A stretch of DNA of 64,000 nucleotides from Macrocybe gigantea (Eukaryota > Basidiomycota > Agaricomycetes > Agaricales > Callistosporiaceae). A program made the translations under genes and the position numbers. The stretch spans positions 310,001-374,000 of the forward strand of contig SJRY01000320.1 in assembly GCA_011319805.1 (NCBI GenBank). Direction: 5' to 3'. This document shows positions 1 to 10,628 of this stretch, in pieces (position 1 is the stretch's first letter; each line of letters starts with the position of its first letter). Below the pieces are notes generated by a model, which saw only the letters and a program-made list of their open reading frames with translations, was not told the DNA's origin and did no database searches.

Positions 1-21
1 CGGCTCGGCCTTGATCCCACC

Positions 22-2423
22 ATGTCCCTCTACTCTTTGGCCTCAGCTAGTGCCGCAGCGGCCTATATGAACGCGTCGTCGAGCTCGACGGCCTCAGAGC
101 CTCAGCTAACACCGCAATCAGGTGTCTCGATGATGCACTACACGGAGATCCAAAACGCCCGCTGCCTGGTTGCCAAATACGCGCAGCTCTCGCTTCCTCG
201 GTGCACCGCATGCATTGCCAAGCGCACAGGAGACACTTGTCGCTTCCTCAATTTGCGGATACTGGTGAAGGACAAGCTGGGCAACTGTGTTGGATATGCG
301 TTCACGAGGACGCACCCAAGTGCAGGACCCGCGATGAATTACCCGACAAAGTGGAACAGGCGTCTAGAGACGAGCCATATTTATCGCACTAAAGTATGCC
401 ACTTGCTTGGCTTGAGATTGCGAATTGAAAATTTCTGATATGATTGTCCGTTCTGTTTGAATTTCGCAGAAGACGGTGGCTAGAGTGCTTTTGCCCGTCC
501 TAAAGAGGAAATGGAACATATCTCACATCCGGATATCCTCAGCAGACCGCGGAGACTGATTTACGCGCGACGTGTGGTGCGTCGCCCTCTTCTGCCTCCG
601 CCAAGTGTATGCTAGATAATATTTGACAGATATATGCATGACCTCGTTGTTCTCAGGCTCGTGGATGTGCCGGACGTGTGGCAGAGAAGCGTGCGGCGAC
701 TGTTTCGACAAAATCCAAGAACTCACGGCTGCGAACGCGTCAAAGTCGTACAAGACGACGAAGTGGAAGAGGAACGACCATCAGCGGCGGTGGCTTGCCT
801 GCGTTGTGCGAGAGCAACACACGCCGTCACACTTTTCACCCATGTCGAGGTTTGACGCGAAAGAGCTGTCCAAGACTATCGAAGATATGCAAATGATTTT
901 AGAGGAACAGAAAGTAGCTGATGATTTTCCTCCTGACGCTGATCTCCGCTCTAAAGTCGGCGGTTTTGAAATGAACGACAACGACCCTTACGGTGGTCTT
1001 CCTTCGCCGTTGACAGACTACGGCTCGTCACCACCTCCTTCTGCGCTAGATCAAGGTTCTCAGTTATACCAACCACCATTTCTGTCAGACATAACGCTAT
1101 CAACCCCGTCATGGCCCATTCGTCGATACCCTGATTCAGTACTCACAACAGAAACCTTTCCTGCCATTTGGTCCACCGGACAACCGCTTCTAGTGACGGG
1201 CGTGTTGCAGAAGATGTCGATTCGTTGGACACCCGAGTATTTTATCGAGGAGTATGGTTTGAAAAAGTGTTACATCGTCGAATGTCATACGGGGACGCAT
1301 ATGCCGGTTACTGTTGAGGAGTTCTTCAGCCGCTTTGGCAATTATGAAGACCGGAAGGTCACATGGAAATTGAAGGTAGACCCTTTTCTGTTCCCCTGGT
1401 TTGGTTCATCTATTCATTTTCCTACAGGATTGGCCACCGTCAATGGATTTCAAAACAGCTTTCCCAGAGCTTTATGAAGACTTTAGTCAGGCGGTACCTG
1501 TTCCTGACTACGTTCGAAGAGACGGCGTTCTCAACATTTCGTCACATTTCCCTACAAACACGGTAGTGCCGGATCTGGGTCAGTTACTATTCATCGCTCC
1601 TTGTCATCTACTGACAGCGGATATGCCTTCTCCCCCTCCTTCCAGGCCCGAAGATGTACAATGCAATGGGTCTACCTTATCTGTCGGAAGCAAAGGATCC
1701 ACGCGTCTGCATATGGACATGGCAGATGCATTGAATATCATGACTTATGCTGCGCCCTGCCCAGACGGTTCGCCCGGATGTGCGGCGTGGGATCTCTTCA
1801 GGCCCGAAGACAGCTATCTAATCAGAACATTCCTGAAGAGCCGGTTCTCGCCTCTGCAGGACTATGGTGACATGGGAGCAGACGAGATGTTTCCCCCTGC
1901 GGTGAACGGCAACGGAGGAAAGAAAGCAAAGACGAACGGCGCTGCGAACGGCTACATGGGTTGGGAGGGGATGCACGATCCGATACATGGACAACAGTTT
2001 TACCTGGACGAACAGCTGATGGCGGACTTGTACCGCGAGCACGGGGTCAAGAGCTATAGGGTGTATCAAAGGCCTGGGGAAGCCATATTCATACCCGCCG
2101 GGTGCGCGCACCAGGTGCGTTCAGTCTCTCTCACATCGTAGTCTGCACCTCAACCTTTCTGTTATATTTGCTGGTGCGCATCAGGTCGCGAATTTGTCGG
2201 ATTGTATCAAAGTAGCGGTGGACTTTGTCAGCCCGGAGAACGTGGAGCGGTGCGAGCGCTTGACGAGGGAGTTTCGGGAAGGGAACGAGAAAAAGGCTTG
2301 GAAGGAGGACGTGCTGCAGCTCAGGACGATGATGTGGTTTTCGTGGCTTTCGTGCTGCCAGCAGGAGGAGCGCCTCGCTGCGGAGGAGGAACGCAAGATG
2401 GACGTCGATACCAAGGCTGAGTG
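22..2423 (+). CDS. KDM3-like JmjC-domain protein, copy 1 (frame broken in three places)
   Basis: Probable JmjC-family histone lysine demethylase of the KDM3/JMJD1 type, acting on chromatin. The order is a cysteine-rich N-terminal block (CTACIAKRTGDTCRF), a zinc-finger block (WMCRTCGREACGDCF, from about 650) and a JmjC domain. The Fe(II) ligands are visible as HMD in TRLHMDMADALNIM (about 1710) and the distal H in PAGCAHQ (about 2100). Introns lie near 394-469, 577-628, 1375-1428, 1579-1645 and 2117-2184. Compared with the paralogue at 24928-29700, the exon at 470-576 is two bases short, with an in-frame TGA at 557. The exon starting at 1646 is one base short, so normal splicing of the 67-nt intron shifts the frame. 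Either the copy is decaying or these are assembly deletions, as seen in other genes here. The ATG is only 22 bases from the window edge and the paralogue has a long N-terminal extension, so further 5' exons may be missing. Confidence 0.75.
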
Positions 2424-2768
2424 AAATTTCGGTTGTATTCGTTTGTAACGTGTGTAATTGTTGGTGTGGCATGCTACGTGTGGTGCTTATGGTATGTAGG
2501 CGTTTAGATCGTTGATGTTGGTCGAGGAACGGAATGGGATTGCATTGTGCTTGTACATGATGAGACCTCAAGTCAGGCCGCAATATGGAATTCGCTCTGT
2601 TAACAGCAAGAGTTGACTTCAAAATAGTCTTTCCCGAGTTGCAGCGATGAAGACATACAGTTGAATAAACAGCAATAAGCAGGCGTGGCAAAGTCGAGCT
2701 TTTTGTGTACCGATATGTTACCGGACCGTCGATTGCTCGGTCTGCGGTGACACCTCTTTTGGACTTCG
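2424..2768. other. Intergenic, JmjC copy 1 to FGGY kinase
   Basis: 345 bases of 3' flank and short promoter between two same-strand genes. I see no ORF with family resemblance, no RNA gene and no repeat. Confidence 0.6.
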
Positions 2769-5047
2769 ATGTCGAGCGAAAGCTACTTTGTTGGTGTAGA
2801 CGTCGGGACAGGCTCTGCCAGGGCCTTGCTCGTCAAGAGCGACGGCACGATCGTCGCGTCCTCGACTCAAGAGACGATCACTTATCGCGACCCGGAGGAC
2901 CATCGCATCTTTGAGCAGTCGACGACGAACATCTGGTCCTGCATCGCTACAGCGATAAGGGCATGTCTTTCCGAGTCCATGGTCCCCAAAGAGGCCGTCA
3001 AGGGCCTCGGATTCGACGCGACCTGCTCCCTGGCTGTCACAGACGAAGCTGGCGAGCCTGTCGTCGTGACGAAAGGAGATAAACTTGGAAAGATTGGCGA
3101 TCGGAATATCGTCCTTTGGGCTGATCATAGAGCGGAGGAGGAGGCCGAGTTGATTAACAGCACGGGATCAAAGCCGCTCGAGTTTGTCGGCGGGACGATG
3201 AGTGTGAGTCTCCTTTACTCCAATAGACGGCGTTTTGGGAGACTGCGTATAATCTGACTATCGAATACTATCACAGCTCGAAATGGAGATACCCAAAGTT
3301 CTGTGGCTGAAGAAACGTATGGATCCGACTCTTTTTTCCCGCTGCCAATTCTTCGATCTGCCGGATTTCCTCACTTACCGCGCGACGACGGACAACACGA
3401 GATCCTGCTGCTCCGTTACGTGCAAGTGCTCTTACGTTCCGGAAGGCGGCTGGCAGCCCGACTTTTTTGAGAAAATCGGACTGGGCGAGTTCGTCAGGAA
3501 TGACTATAAGCAGCTGGGTGCGCAGAACGACAAGCTGCTGACGGCCGGTCTGCCGGTTGGCAACGGACTGTCAAAAAAAGCTGCAGAGGAGCTCGGCCTT
3601 GTAGAGGGCACCCCTGTAGGCGGTGCGTTGATTGACGCGTGGGTGGTTGCTTCGTTTTTCCCTGCCTTGAAAAAAAAAAAAAAAAGGGAAACTGAGACAT
3701 AGCCTTTCAACAGTTACGCCGGTTGGATGGGTACGGTTGGCGCACGGTGCAAAGACAATGAAAACCTGTCGGATTCCGTGCTTTCGCTCGATGAATCTAG
3801 GCATCGACTGGCAGTAGTTGCTGGGACCAGCACATGCCACATCGTACAGGTGTGCCTCGTTCGTTGATCACACCAATCGTCGACCGAAGATTCTTTTTGC
3901 TTCCGTATGCAAAAGAGCCCCAATGCGGTTTTTGTCAGAGGCGTATGGGGGCCGTACAAAGACCCCATTTTCCGCGGCTGGTGGATGAACGAAGGCGGAC
4001 AGTCCTCCACTGGACAGGTCAGCCTCGAGAATGGCCCTTGGCCAACATAGTGCTCATCCAACCCATTATCTAGTTAATCGACTTTGTTCTGAAGACCCAC
4101 CCTGCATATCCCAAGCTAACCAAAATGGCCAAAGACCAACAGAACAGCGTATACCAAAGTATGCATCCGCATTGCATCACATTTGCTGACTGCAGGACAT
4201 TGATTACTGTTCTCTAGTTCTCGAAGGTGTCCTAGAACGACTGAGAAAAGAAACTGGAGCTGAGACCTGGACAGAAGTTACCAAAGACCTGCACATGTAC
4301 CCTGATTTTCACGGTCGGCAGTTTGATGTTGTCTGAATTCTCTAGCCAACTCTCAGTCATATAGGAAACAGATCGCCATTGGCTGATTCACATATGCGGG
4401 GCTCGTTTATCGGCCTAGAACTCGTAAGCATCTTTCCTTCCCGTTTGTCTCTCGGCAAGCGTCCCAACTCAATTTAACCTCGCACAAAGGACGACACCGT
4501 ACACGACCTTGCGCGCAAGTATAACGCGACGCTCGAGTCCATCGCGCTGCAGAACCGCGAGATCGTCGCCGCGCTGAACAGCAGAGGCCACGAGATCGCG
4601 TCGATGTACGTGAGCGGCAGCCAAGCGAAGAACCTGCCCTTGATGCGGCTCCTCGCCAACACGTGTGGCCTGCCCGTCGTCCTCCCCGCCGAGGAGTCGA
4701 CTGCTGTCGTGCTGGGCGCGGCCATGCTCGGACGCTACGCGGCAGAGGTGGAGCAGATGCGCAGGCAGCGAAAGAGCGGGGCAGAGGAAGGGAAGGAGCA
4801 GGCGGAATTGTTGTGGAAAATTATGGTCAACCTTTTTTTTTCTTTTTTTTTTTTTTTTCTGGAGGCTTGTTCGGGCTGCTGACGAGTCTTGCTGCAGGTT
4901 GAGATGACGCCGCCTGGAACGTTGATCGTTCCGAATGCGTCCAGCAGGGAGAAGAGACTGCTCGATGCAAAGTACAGGATCTTTCAAGAGAATCACGAGC
5001 TTCAGAGGAAATGGAGAGCAGAGATCGAGCAGGCGCTCCGGGATTAG
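2769..5047 (+). CDS. FGGY-family carbohydrate (pentulose/ribulose-type) kinase
   Basis: ATP-dependent sugar kinase of the FGGY family, closest in pattern to the D-ribulokinase-like branch found in yeasts and animals. It would phosphorylate a ketopentose in the cytosol; the exact substrate is inferred from the family. The N-terminal nucleotide-binding motif GVDVGTGSARALLV follows the ATG. The central AGTSTCHIVQ and VRGVWGPYKDPIFRGWWMNE blocks match the family. The C-terminal signature appears as VSGSQAKNLPLMRLLANTCG (about 4610), followed by AAMLGRYAAE. About nine exons give roughly 600 residues, a little longer than usual. All exons join in frame using GT-AG introns at about 3204-3276, 3641-3712, 3850-3909, 4017-4073, 4158-4217, 4310-4363, 4423-4489 and 4827-4898. 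The introns at 3641-3712 and 4827-4898 contain long A or T runs. The last exon ends in a coiled, charged tail. Confidence 0.88.
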
Positions 5048-5199
5048 ACTAGGCAACGCGAAACTCTGTAATATCGAGTATAACACTGGTTATGGTCGTT
5101 CTACTGAGTGGTAAGGAGCACCACACGTTTCCGTCGCATGGTGATGCTGGCTCAGTGGTTCAGAGACTGCTGCAGAGAGCATTGAATGAAATTCCTGTT

Positions 5200-5577
5200 T
5201 CAACGCCGAGCGAACAAACAACGAACGACGCTCACGTCATCGCAGACAAGTCGCCACACCAGATCCTCGTCGCTCAGTCCGCTCTCTTCCATCATCAGCG
5301 CTTTGACTTCTCTATCCTCCGGTCTCTCCGCGATGCGAGTGAAGCGCGACACGGTAGAGCGACGGTCGATGCCCTCTCTTCGAATCAACATGACCATGGC
5401 CGTGCCGGGCGGATAGTCGTGGGTCGAAACGCGTATCGGGATGCGGTCCTTGACGTGTCTTCGAAGAGCGCGGACAATGTTGAGGTCATCCAGCGGCGAC
5501 GGGTCGAGTCCGGCGTTTATGAGCCATTCCCGCACCTGCTGGTACGTGATGAAATATCCACCGAGTTTGTACACCAT
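5200..5577 (-). CDS. Hypothetical protein, antisense downstream of the FGGY kinase
   Basis: Open frame of about 125 codons read from the minus strand. It begins MVYKLGGYFITYQQVREWL and is rich in charged residues, with an acidic stretch near the end. The open frame extends upstream of this ATG as a protein-like stretch (AVPPDPWTVQMVYKLGG) to about 5695, so the true start may be an exon further up and the ATG at 5577 may be internal. I do not recognise the family. The regular amphipathic composition and a codon pattern like the neighbours argue for a real gene. The gene is convergent with the FGGY kinase, the stop codons being 152 bases apart. No membrane segment or signal peptide is seen. Confidence 0.5.
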   Translation of the reverse strand: MVYKLGGYFITYQQVREWLINAGLDPSPLDDLNIVRALRRHVKDRIPIRVSTHDYPPGTAMVMLIRREGIDRRSTVSRFTRIAERPEDREVKALMMEESGLSDEDLVWRLVCDDVSVVRCLFARR

Positions 5578-6288
5578 TTGGACTGTCCATGGGTCAGGAG
5601 GGACGGCATATTGGATGTTGGAAAATTTACCGAAAATGCAGAGTGCCGGTTGAGAACGTTGAGATCTTGTAGCTCGCGGTTGTGGGTGGGGCAGGATGCC
5701 GCTTCAAACCACGTTTAATACATGAACTTGTTTGCGACGTGTTCCTCATGGCCTATAGTACGCACATTTTGGTAGCATCAAGGGATCGTCCTGCACTACG
5801 AGCCACGAGAGCGCGGCCATTAATGAGGTCAAGAATCAATCGTGACGGCCCCCTGGCATTGAATTGGAGACGGGTCAGAAGGCAGGGGGGGACACACCAG
5901 CATCGGCAATGGCCTGTTCCCTTCACATCATACCATCGAAATCCACCATGGTTTAATAGATGCTATCTGCAAGAGATATAATTACAATAAAGTCGGGAAA
6001 GGACATGGGGTCAGCTTTATCAACATGTGTCCGTTCTCCATCCCATCTAAGGTTCCATGATTAATGCTTTCCGAATTTACACATACGATGCATAATTGCA
6101 CTCAATTCAGCAGATGGTGCCGCCAACATAGACCTCGTACGAGTCGTGGAAGGGCCTTTAAACAACGACACTCGAGCGACACCGTGGCACTCATCCTCGA
6201 CTTGACTCGAAAATGGCGGAGCACGCTGCACGTTATGATATCGCAAAGGTGATCGGCAACGAGGAAGGGGTGGGGGGAGGAACCGTCT
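5578..6288. other. Region without a recognised gene
   Basis: About 700 bases. The first 120 bases may belong to a 5' exon of the minus-strand hypothetical gene. The rest has only short overlapping ORFs with no family resemblance. It also contains the 3' flank of ERG27. Confidence 0.5.
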
Positions 6289-7824
6289 CTACATGCGCTC
6301 GCTGGCGGTCTCAAAGTCCGTCGTAGGTTGCTCCGATATCCTGAACTTGTGAAACAGCGCCTCGCACTTTTCCACAAGACTTTCCGCCTCCGTCTTGTGC
6401 GCTTCCCATCCCTTGATCCTGCTCGGCCCGACGCGCTCAACGCCCCAGGCGTCCGTCTCGGCGCCGAACCGGAGCGGGACGGTCGCTCGCGCTTTGGGAT
6501 CTGAGGGTGACGCGGCCGGCTTGTCGGAGAAGAGCGTTATGCAGGCGTAAGAGGCGAGGGAGAGGTGGACGGCGCCGATGGCCGCTTTGAAAGGATGGAT
6601 CGTGTGGTGGACGGACCCGAAGAACCGAGCCTGTCAAAAAAGACGAAAAACATCAGATTCCAAAAAAAAAAAAAAGCGGCGGCAATGGTTGATTGTAGAC
6701 CGTACCAAGTAAAACAGAAGAACTTTGAGATAATCGAGCAGAGGGATGAGCTGGACGACGTTGGTGGAGCAGACGCCGGGTTGGGCGACGAAATGCCGTA
6801 TCCGAGGCACGGGTAGCGCGCCTCTGGCGGACGGATGGATCTCCGGCTGCCGCAGCGCCATGTCGTCCAGGTGCTTCGCGATGAGGTCGATCTGGTACTT
6901 GGACCCCTGGTACGACGTCGGTGTGTTTTTGAGCTGCCAGTCGTCCGGCTGGTAGAAACCTGGCCCGGCTTCAAGCGATGACATCCAGATCACCCGGGCA
7001 CCAAGAGGCGACTTTGAGGCGGCGAGGAGAGGCTGTAGGGAGCGGAACTGTTCGGGAAATCGAAAAGGACATTGTTTTAGAGATTTGGATTTCGGTGAAG
7101 GAGCGTCTGACGTACGAGGACGTAGTGGCCAAATACGTTGCATTGCCAGACCCAGCCGAGTCCATCCACGCTGAGTTCCCCTTTATGTTGGGTATAGAAG
7201 ACGGGAGCCGTGAGGGCTTGCAGCGGTGCCGTGAAGAGTTGATGCAAAAGCACCAACCACGACAGACCAGCTAGGCTAATGACCCCGGCATTCAGATTCA
7301 AATGCGACACGTAAGGATACCTGTGAAACGCAATATCAGCCTAAGGGCTCGAGCCACGACGATCCGCCAGACACACATTCCCGCCACTTCCTCTGCAAAC
7401 TTGAAGACGCTTCCGACGATGGCGAGGTCGAGGTAGTGCACCTCTATCCGGACGTTCTTCCTAAACTCCTGCGCGTGTCTGTCGTACCCCGGCGCCTTGC
7501 GCAGCTTCTCGATGTGTCCGTCGAGGAGGTCATAGAGCTTCGTGCGAGCGACCTCGGCGCGCTTGAGGTTCCTGCACGCCATGATGAGCGTGATGCCGTC
7601 GCAGCAGCCCGGGAAGTACGAGTCCTCCGGATCCTGCGGCTTCGGCGCGAAGCTCTGAGGGTTGGAATCGGACGGAACGGTCTGGCAGAGCTGGAAGAGC
7701 AGCCGTTGGCATATCCCGAAGCCAATGCCGCTGGACGAAATTTAGGCAAACGCGGTCGGAGGAAAAGAGCAACAAGTACTCACGCGTTGGCGCCAGTGAC
7801 TACGACGACGGGCCAATTGGACAT
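6289..7824 (-). CDS. ERG27: 3-keto-steroid reductase (short-chain dehydrogenase)
   Basis: NADPH-dependent 3-ketosteroid reductase of the C-4 demethylation complex in ergosterol synthesis, acting at the ER membrane or lipid droplets. The first exon reads MSNWPVVVVTGANA and runs over an intron into GIGFGICQRL, which together form the SDR TGxxxGIG cofactor motif. SHLNLNAGV supplies the NAG motif. ARVIWMSSLEA holds the catalytic serine region, and SYQGSKYQIDLIAKHLD gives the catalytic YxxxK. The long substrate-side insertions and the C-terminal tail ending TTDFETASERM are typical of fungal Erg27 rather than generic SDRs. At least five exons join in frame. The intron near 6630-6707 carries a 14-base homopolymer. 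The start is the first ATG immediately upstream of the Rossmann strand. The 3' end of NOP58 lies 140 bases upstream of this start, on the same strand. Confidence 0.9.
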
Positions 7825-7964
7825 TGGGATGAGGAAAGGGTGGACGTCGACATCGTACGATTCGCTGAGGACGGACTACTTGCGTCCCGCTTAATTTTCG
7901 AATTTTCACACGCCCCTGAGTGACCAGGAAACAACAAAAAAAATAGATAACAAGATAGATCGTG

Positions 7965-10252
7965 CTACGCGTCCGACTTTTCTTTCTTCTTCTTTTTCTT
8001 GTGCGACTCGCCGTCCGTTTGCGGTGGCTGCTCTGCAGCGACCTTTTCTTTCTCCTTCTCCGCCTTGCGTGCCTTTTTCCTTGCTTTCCTTTCCTCTGCA
8101 GTCTCCTCCTGGAAGGATTGAGTGACATGAAACAAGAAAGGAACAGGCGGACAAACCTTCGCAGCTGTAGGCTCGACTCCGTCCATCGCCTCGCTCTCCC
8201 TCCGTTTCCTCTTCTTGTCTTTCATTTCCTTTTCCTTTGATGGAGATGCGGCCGCGTTCTTGTCTTGCGGACCATCCACATCCATCTGATCATCCGACTC
8301 CTCCTCATCCGCCTCCGCACTCTTCTTCTTCTCCTTTTCCGCCTTCTTCTTGGCCTTTCTCTCCTCCTTCGCCCTCTTCTTCTCCTCCTTGACGTCCATC
8401 ACCGCTTTGAGCGCGACCTCGACAGCGCCCTCTCGCTGCGTCGACACAAAGCTCTCCACCACCACCGCATCCGCGTGCGCGTTGTACGTCTTCGTCTCGC
8501 CCCTCATCTCGAACCGTTGCTGCTTCCTGCCGCCGTTGCTGAAAGAGTTGGCGCCGCGCAGATCGCCTGTGTGCTCGAGCGCGCGGAGCCGCGATTCGAG
8601 CTTGGCACGGTTCTCGATGCCTATCGAGGGCGCATCGGCTTCGGATTTGCCGTCTGCGTCCGTGAGCGCGTCTACGCGGATCGAGAGCGCAGCCTTTGTC
8701 GCTACCATGCGCGCCATCTTGCAGGACGACAAAAGCTTTAGACGTGGTCGCAAAACGCACGGAACGGGTTCAGACTCACTTTGCCTTTCAATGCGGGCGG
8801 CGCTTGCCCGATCAACGAAGCCTGAATCGGATGTCAGCTCAAACCCGACTCGAGAGAGAGAAGATAAGGTGCAGATACATGATAGATCAATCCGTATTTT
8901 GGCGTATCGTGTTTTGTCTTGAGTGCTCTGAACAGCGCCTTTTCTGCGCCGAGGATCTGTATCGTGCTTGCTGGGTGCTTGGCGAGGTTAAGCAAGCTAC
9001 CCGCATGGGAGATGAGCCGCGCGCCGACAAGGTCGCCCACGAGCGCGGTGAGGTTGGGCGCGATGGCGTTCATGCGGTTGCGGAGGTACTCTGCGAGCTG
9101 CGTGCGATACGCAGATATCGAGATGACCTGGTCGCACAGCGAGTGGATGTGCGCCATGTCCGAGTCGGATATCTCTGTGCCCATCGAGATCGGGGCGGCG
9201 GCTTTGAGCACGGCTTCGAGGTCTTCGGGCAGGATGGCGGCAAAGGAGGTTTCTGCGGCGTTGGTTCGGAAGCCTGCGCAGCGCAGCGCAGCGTGGGGAA
9301 GAGTCGATCAGATGGGGCGGATGGAGGACGGGCTTGGGGGAGAAAGGCGGACTCACCCATTGTGCGGATGACTTTGGCGTAGGCGAGGTTGTCGGATATG
9401 ATCTTGGCCATCTCCGGAAAGTGCCAGCCGTACCATTCCTGCGTTGGGGCTGAATTTGGGGTCGAGTACAGAGAACGTTTTCTTTTCTTACCTTGACACG
9501 CATGGCATAGATGTTGATCTCCTTGTCGAGGTCATCTAGAAGCGCGATGGCCTGGACGATCATCGTGTCTACCTTGTCCGGCGAAAATTTGAGTTTGAAC
9601 CTGCAGGGCAAAATCAGACCGTTCGAACGACTATAGTCGGTGAGGCGACGAACCGGGAAAGCGAATGACTGAGGCCCAAGCTCATCGTCGTCAGATCCTT
9701 CGGGTCCAACCCGTCCAGAAGCGCAGCGACCTGACTCCGTATGCCATGCCACAGCTCCGTCTGGGCGTCCGCTTGGACTTTGATGCTGAGTTTTTTCGAG
9801 ATGGATCGGGCTTTTTTTGATCATCGTCAGTTTTAAAGGAAGGAGGGGCAGCGGGAAGCAAGGCCTAGTCTGCGTACCTAGATGCGAATCGATGACGACC
9901 AGAGACTCTTTCGACTTGCCCTTGTCGACGACCTCCTCTGTCAGGAACTTTTTCAAGCCTTTTCCGAGTTTGCCGCGTTGCAGAGCCGTGATGTCCTCCA
10001 CCGCCGTCGCCGTCGACGTGAACCGGTGCAGGGCCTTCAATTTCAGGCTGTGGTTTTTTGGCAAGCGAGGAGGGAAAAGAAAAGAAACGAGTTACATCTA
10101 TGGACGAATCAACGGAACGGTGCTGGCGCTCACAGCTTGTTGGCTTCTTCTGGAGACCGAAAGTCCTTCCACAGGTCCGCGCTCGCGAGCTTTTCCGAAT
10201 CGGCCACTTTGAACAGGCAGTAGCCCATCGCCGTCTCGTACAGAACGAGCAT
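7965..10252 (-). CDS. NOP58: Nucleolar protein 58, box C/D snoRNP core
   Basis: Core protein of box C/D snoRNPs, needed for 2'-O-methylation and pre-rRNA processing in the nucleolus. The N-terminus [16 protein letters not shown] is diagnostic of NOP58 rather than NOP56. The central Nop/snoRNA-binding domain reads [19 protein letters not shown], then [40 protein letters not shown] and [20 protein letters not shown]. The C-terminus is the expected lysine/glutamate-rich tail ([11 protein letters not shown], ending [13 protein letters not shown]). Length is about 575 residues over about ten exons, normal for the family. All visible exons join in frame. A run of nine A residues in the sense strand sits directly before the ATG. 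The gene is divergent from the serine carboxypeptidase. Confidence 0.95.
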
Positions 10253-10628
10253 TTTTTTTTTCGGTGCCAGTCGTTGCGATTTAAACGGCTCGAGAGTCGT
10301 GGGGTTACGACGGGTTTCAGGTGTTCGTGTAGTGGCCTTTGAAGCTGTCGTGGATGAGGGAACGGTGAGCGACCCGCGTTGCCTCACACTTCTTTGGATG
10401 ATTTTTTGCCTGGCGCACACACCAGCACTCTTTGAGTCAAACTTTTTTTTTTTTTTACGTCTTTGCGAATTTCGAAAAAAGGTTCCCACGCTAGGCATCC
10501 GTGGAACTGACCTGCCTTATTTGGGGAGACGTTGCCGGCCATCGGCTCGTCGGTACTCGGCAAATGGACTGTGACCGTCTGACGATGGTAGGAATCGGAT
10601 TCTCAGAACTCGGACGTGGTTCTGTGCG
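10253..10628. promoter_or_regulatory. Shared upstream region of NOP58 and the serine carboxypeptidase
   Basis: 376 bases between two divergent start codons, so it must hold both 5' leaders and promoters. It contains a T-run at about 10441-10456 and no convincing ORF. No specific element is identified. Confidence 0.5.
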
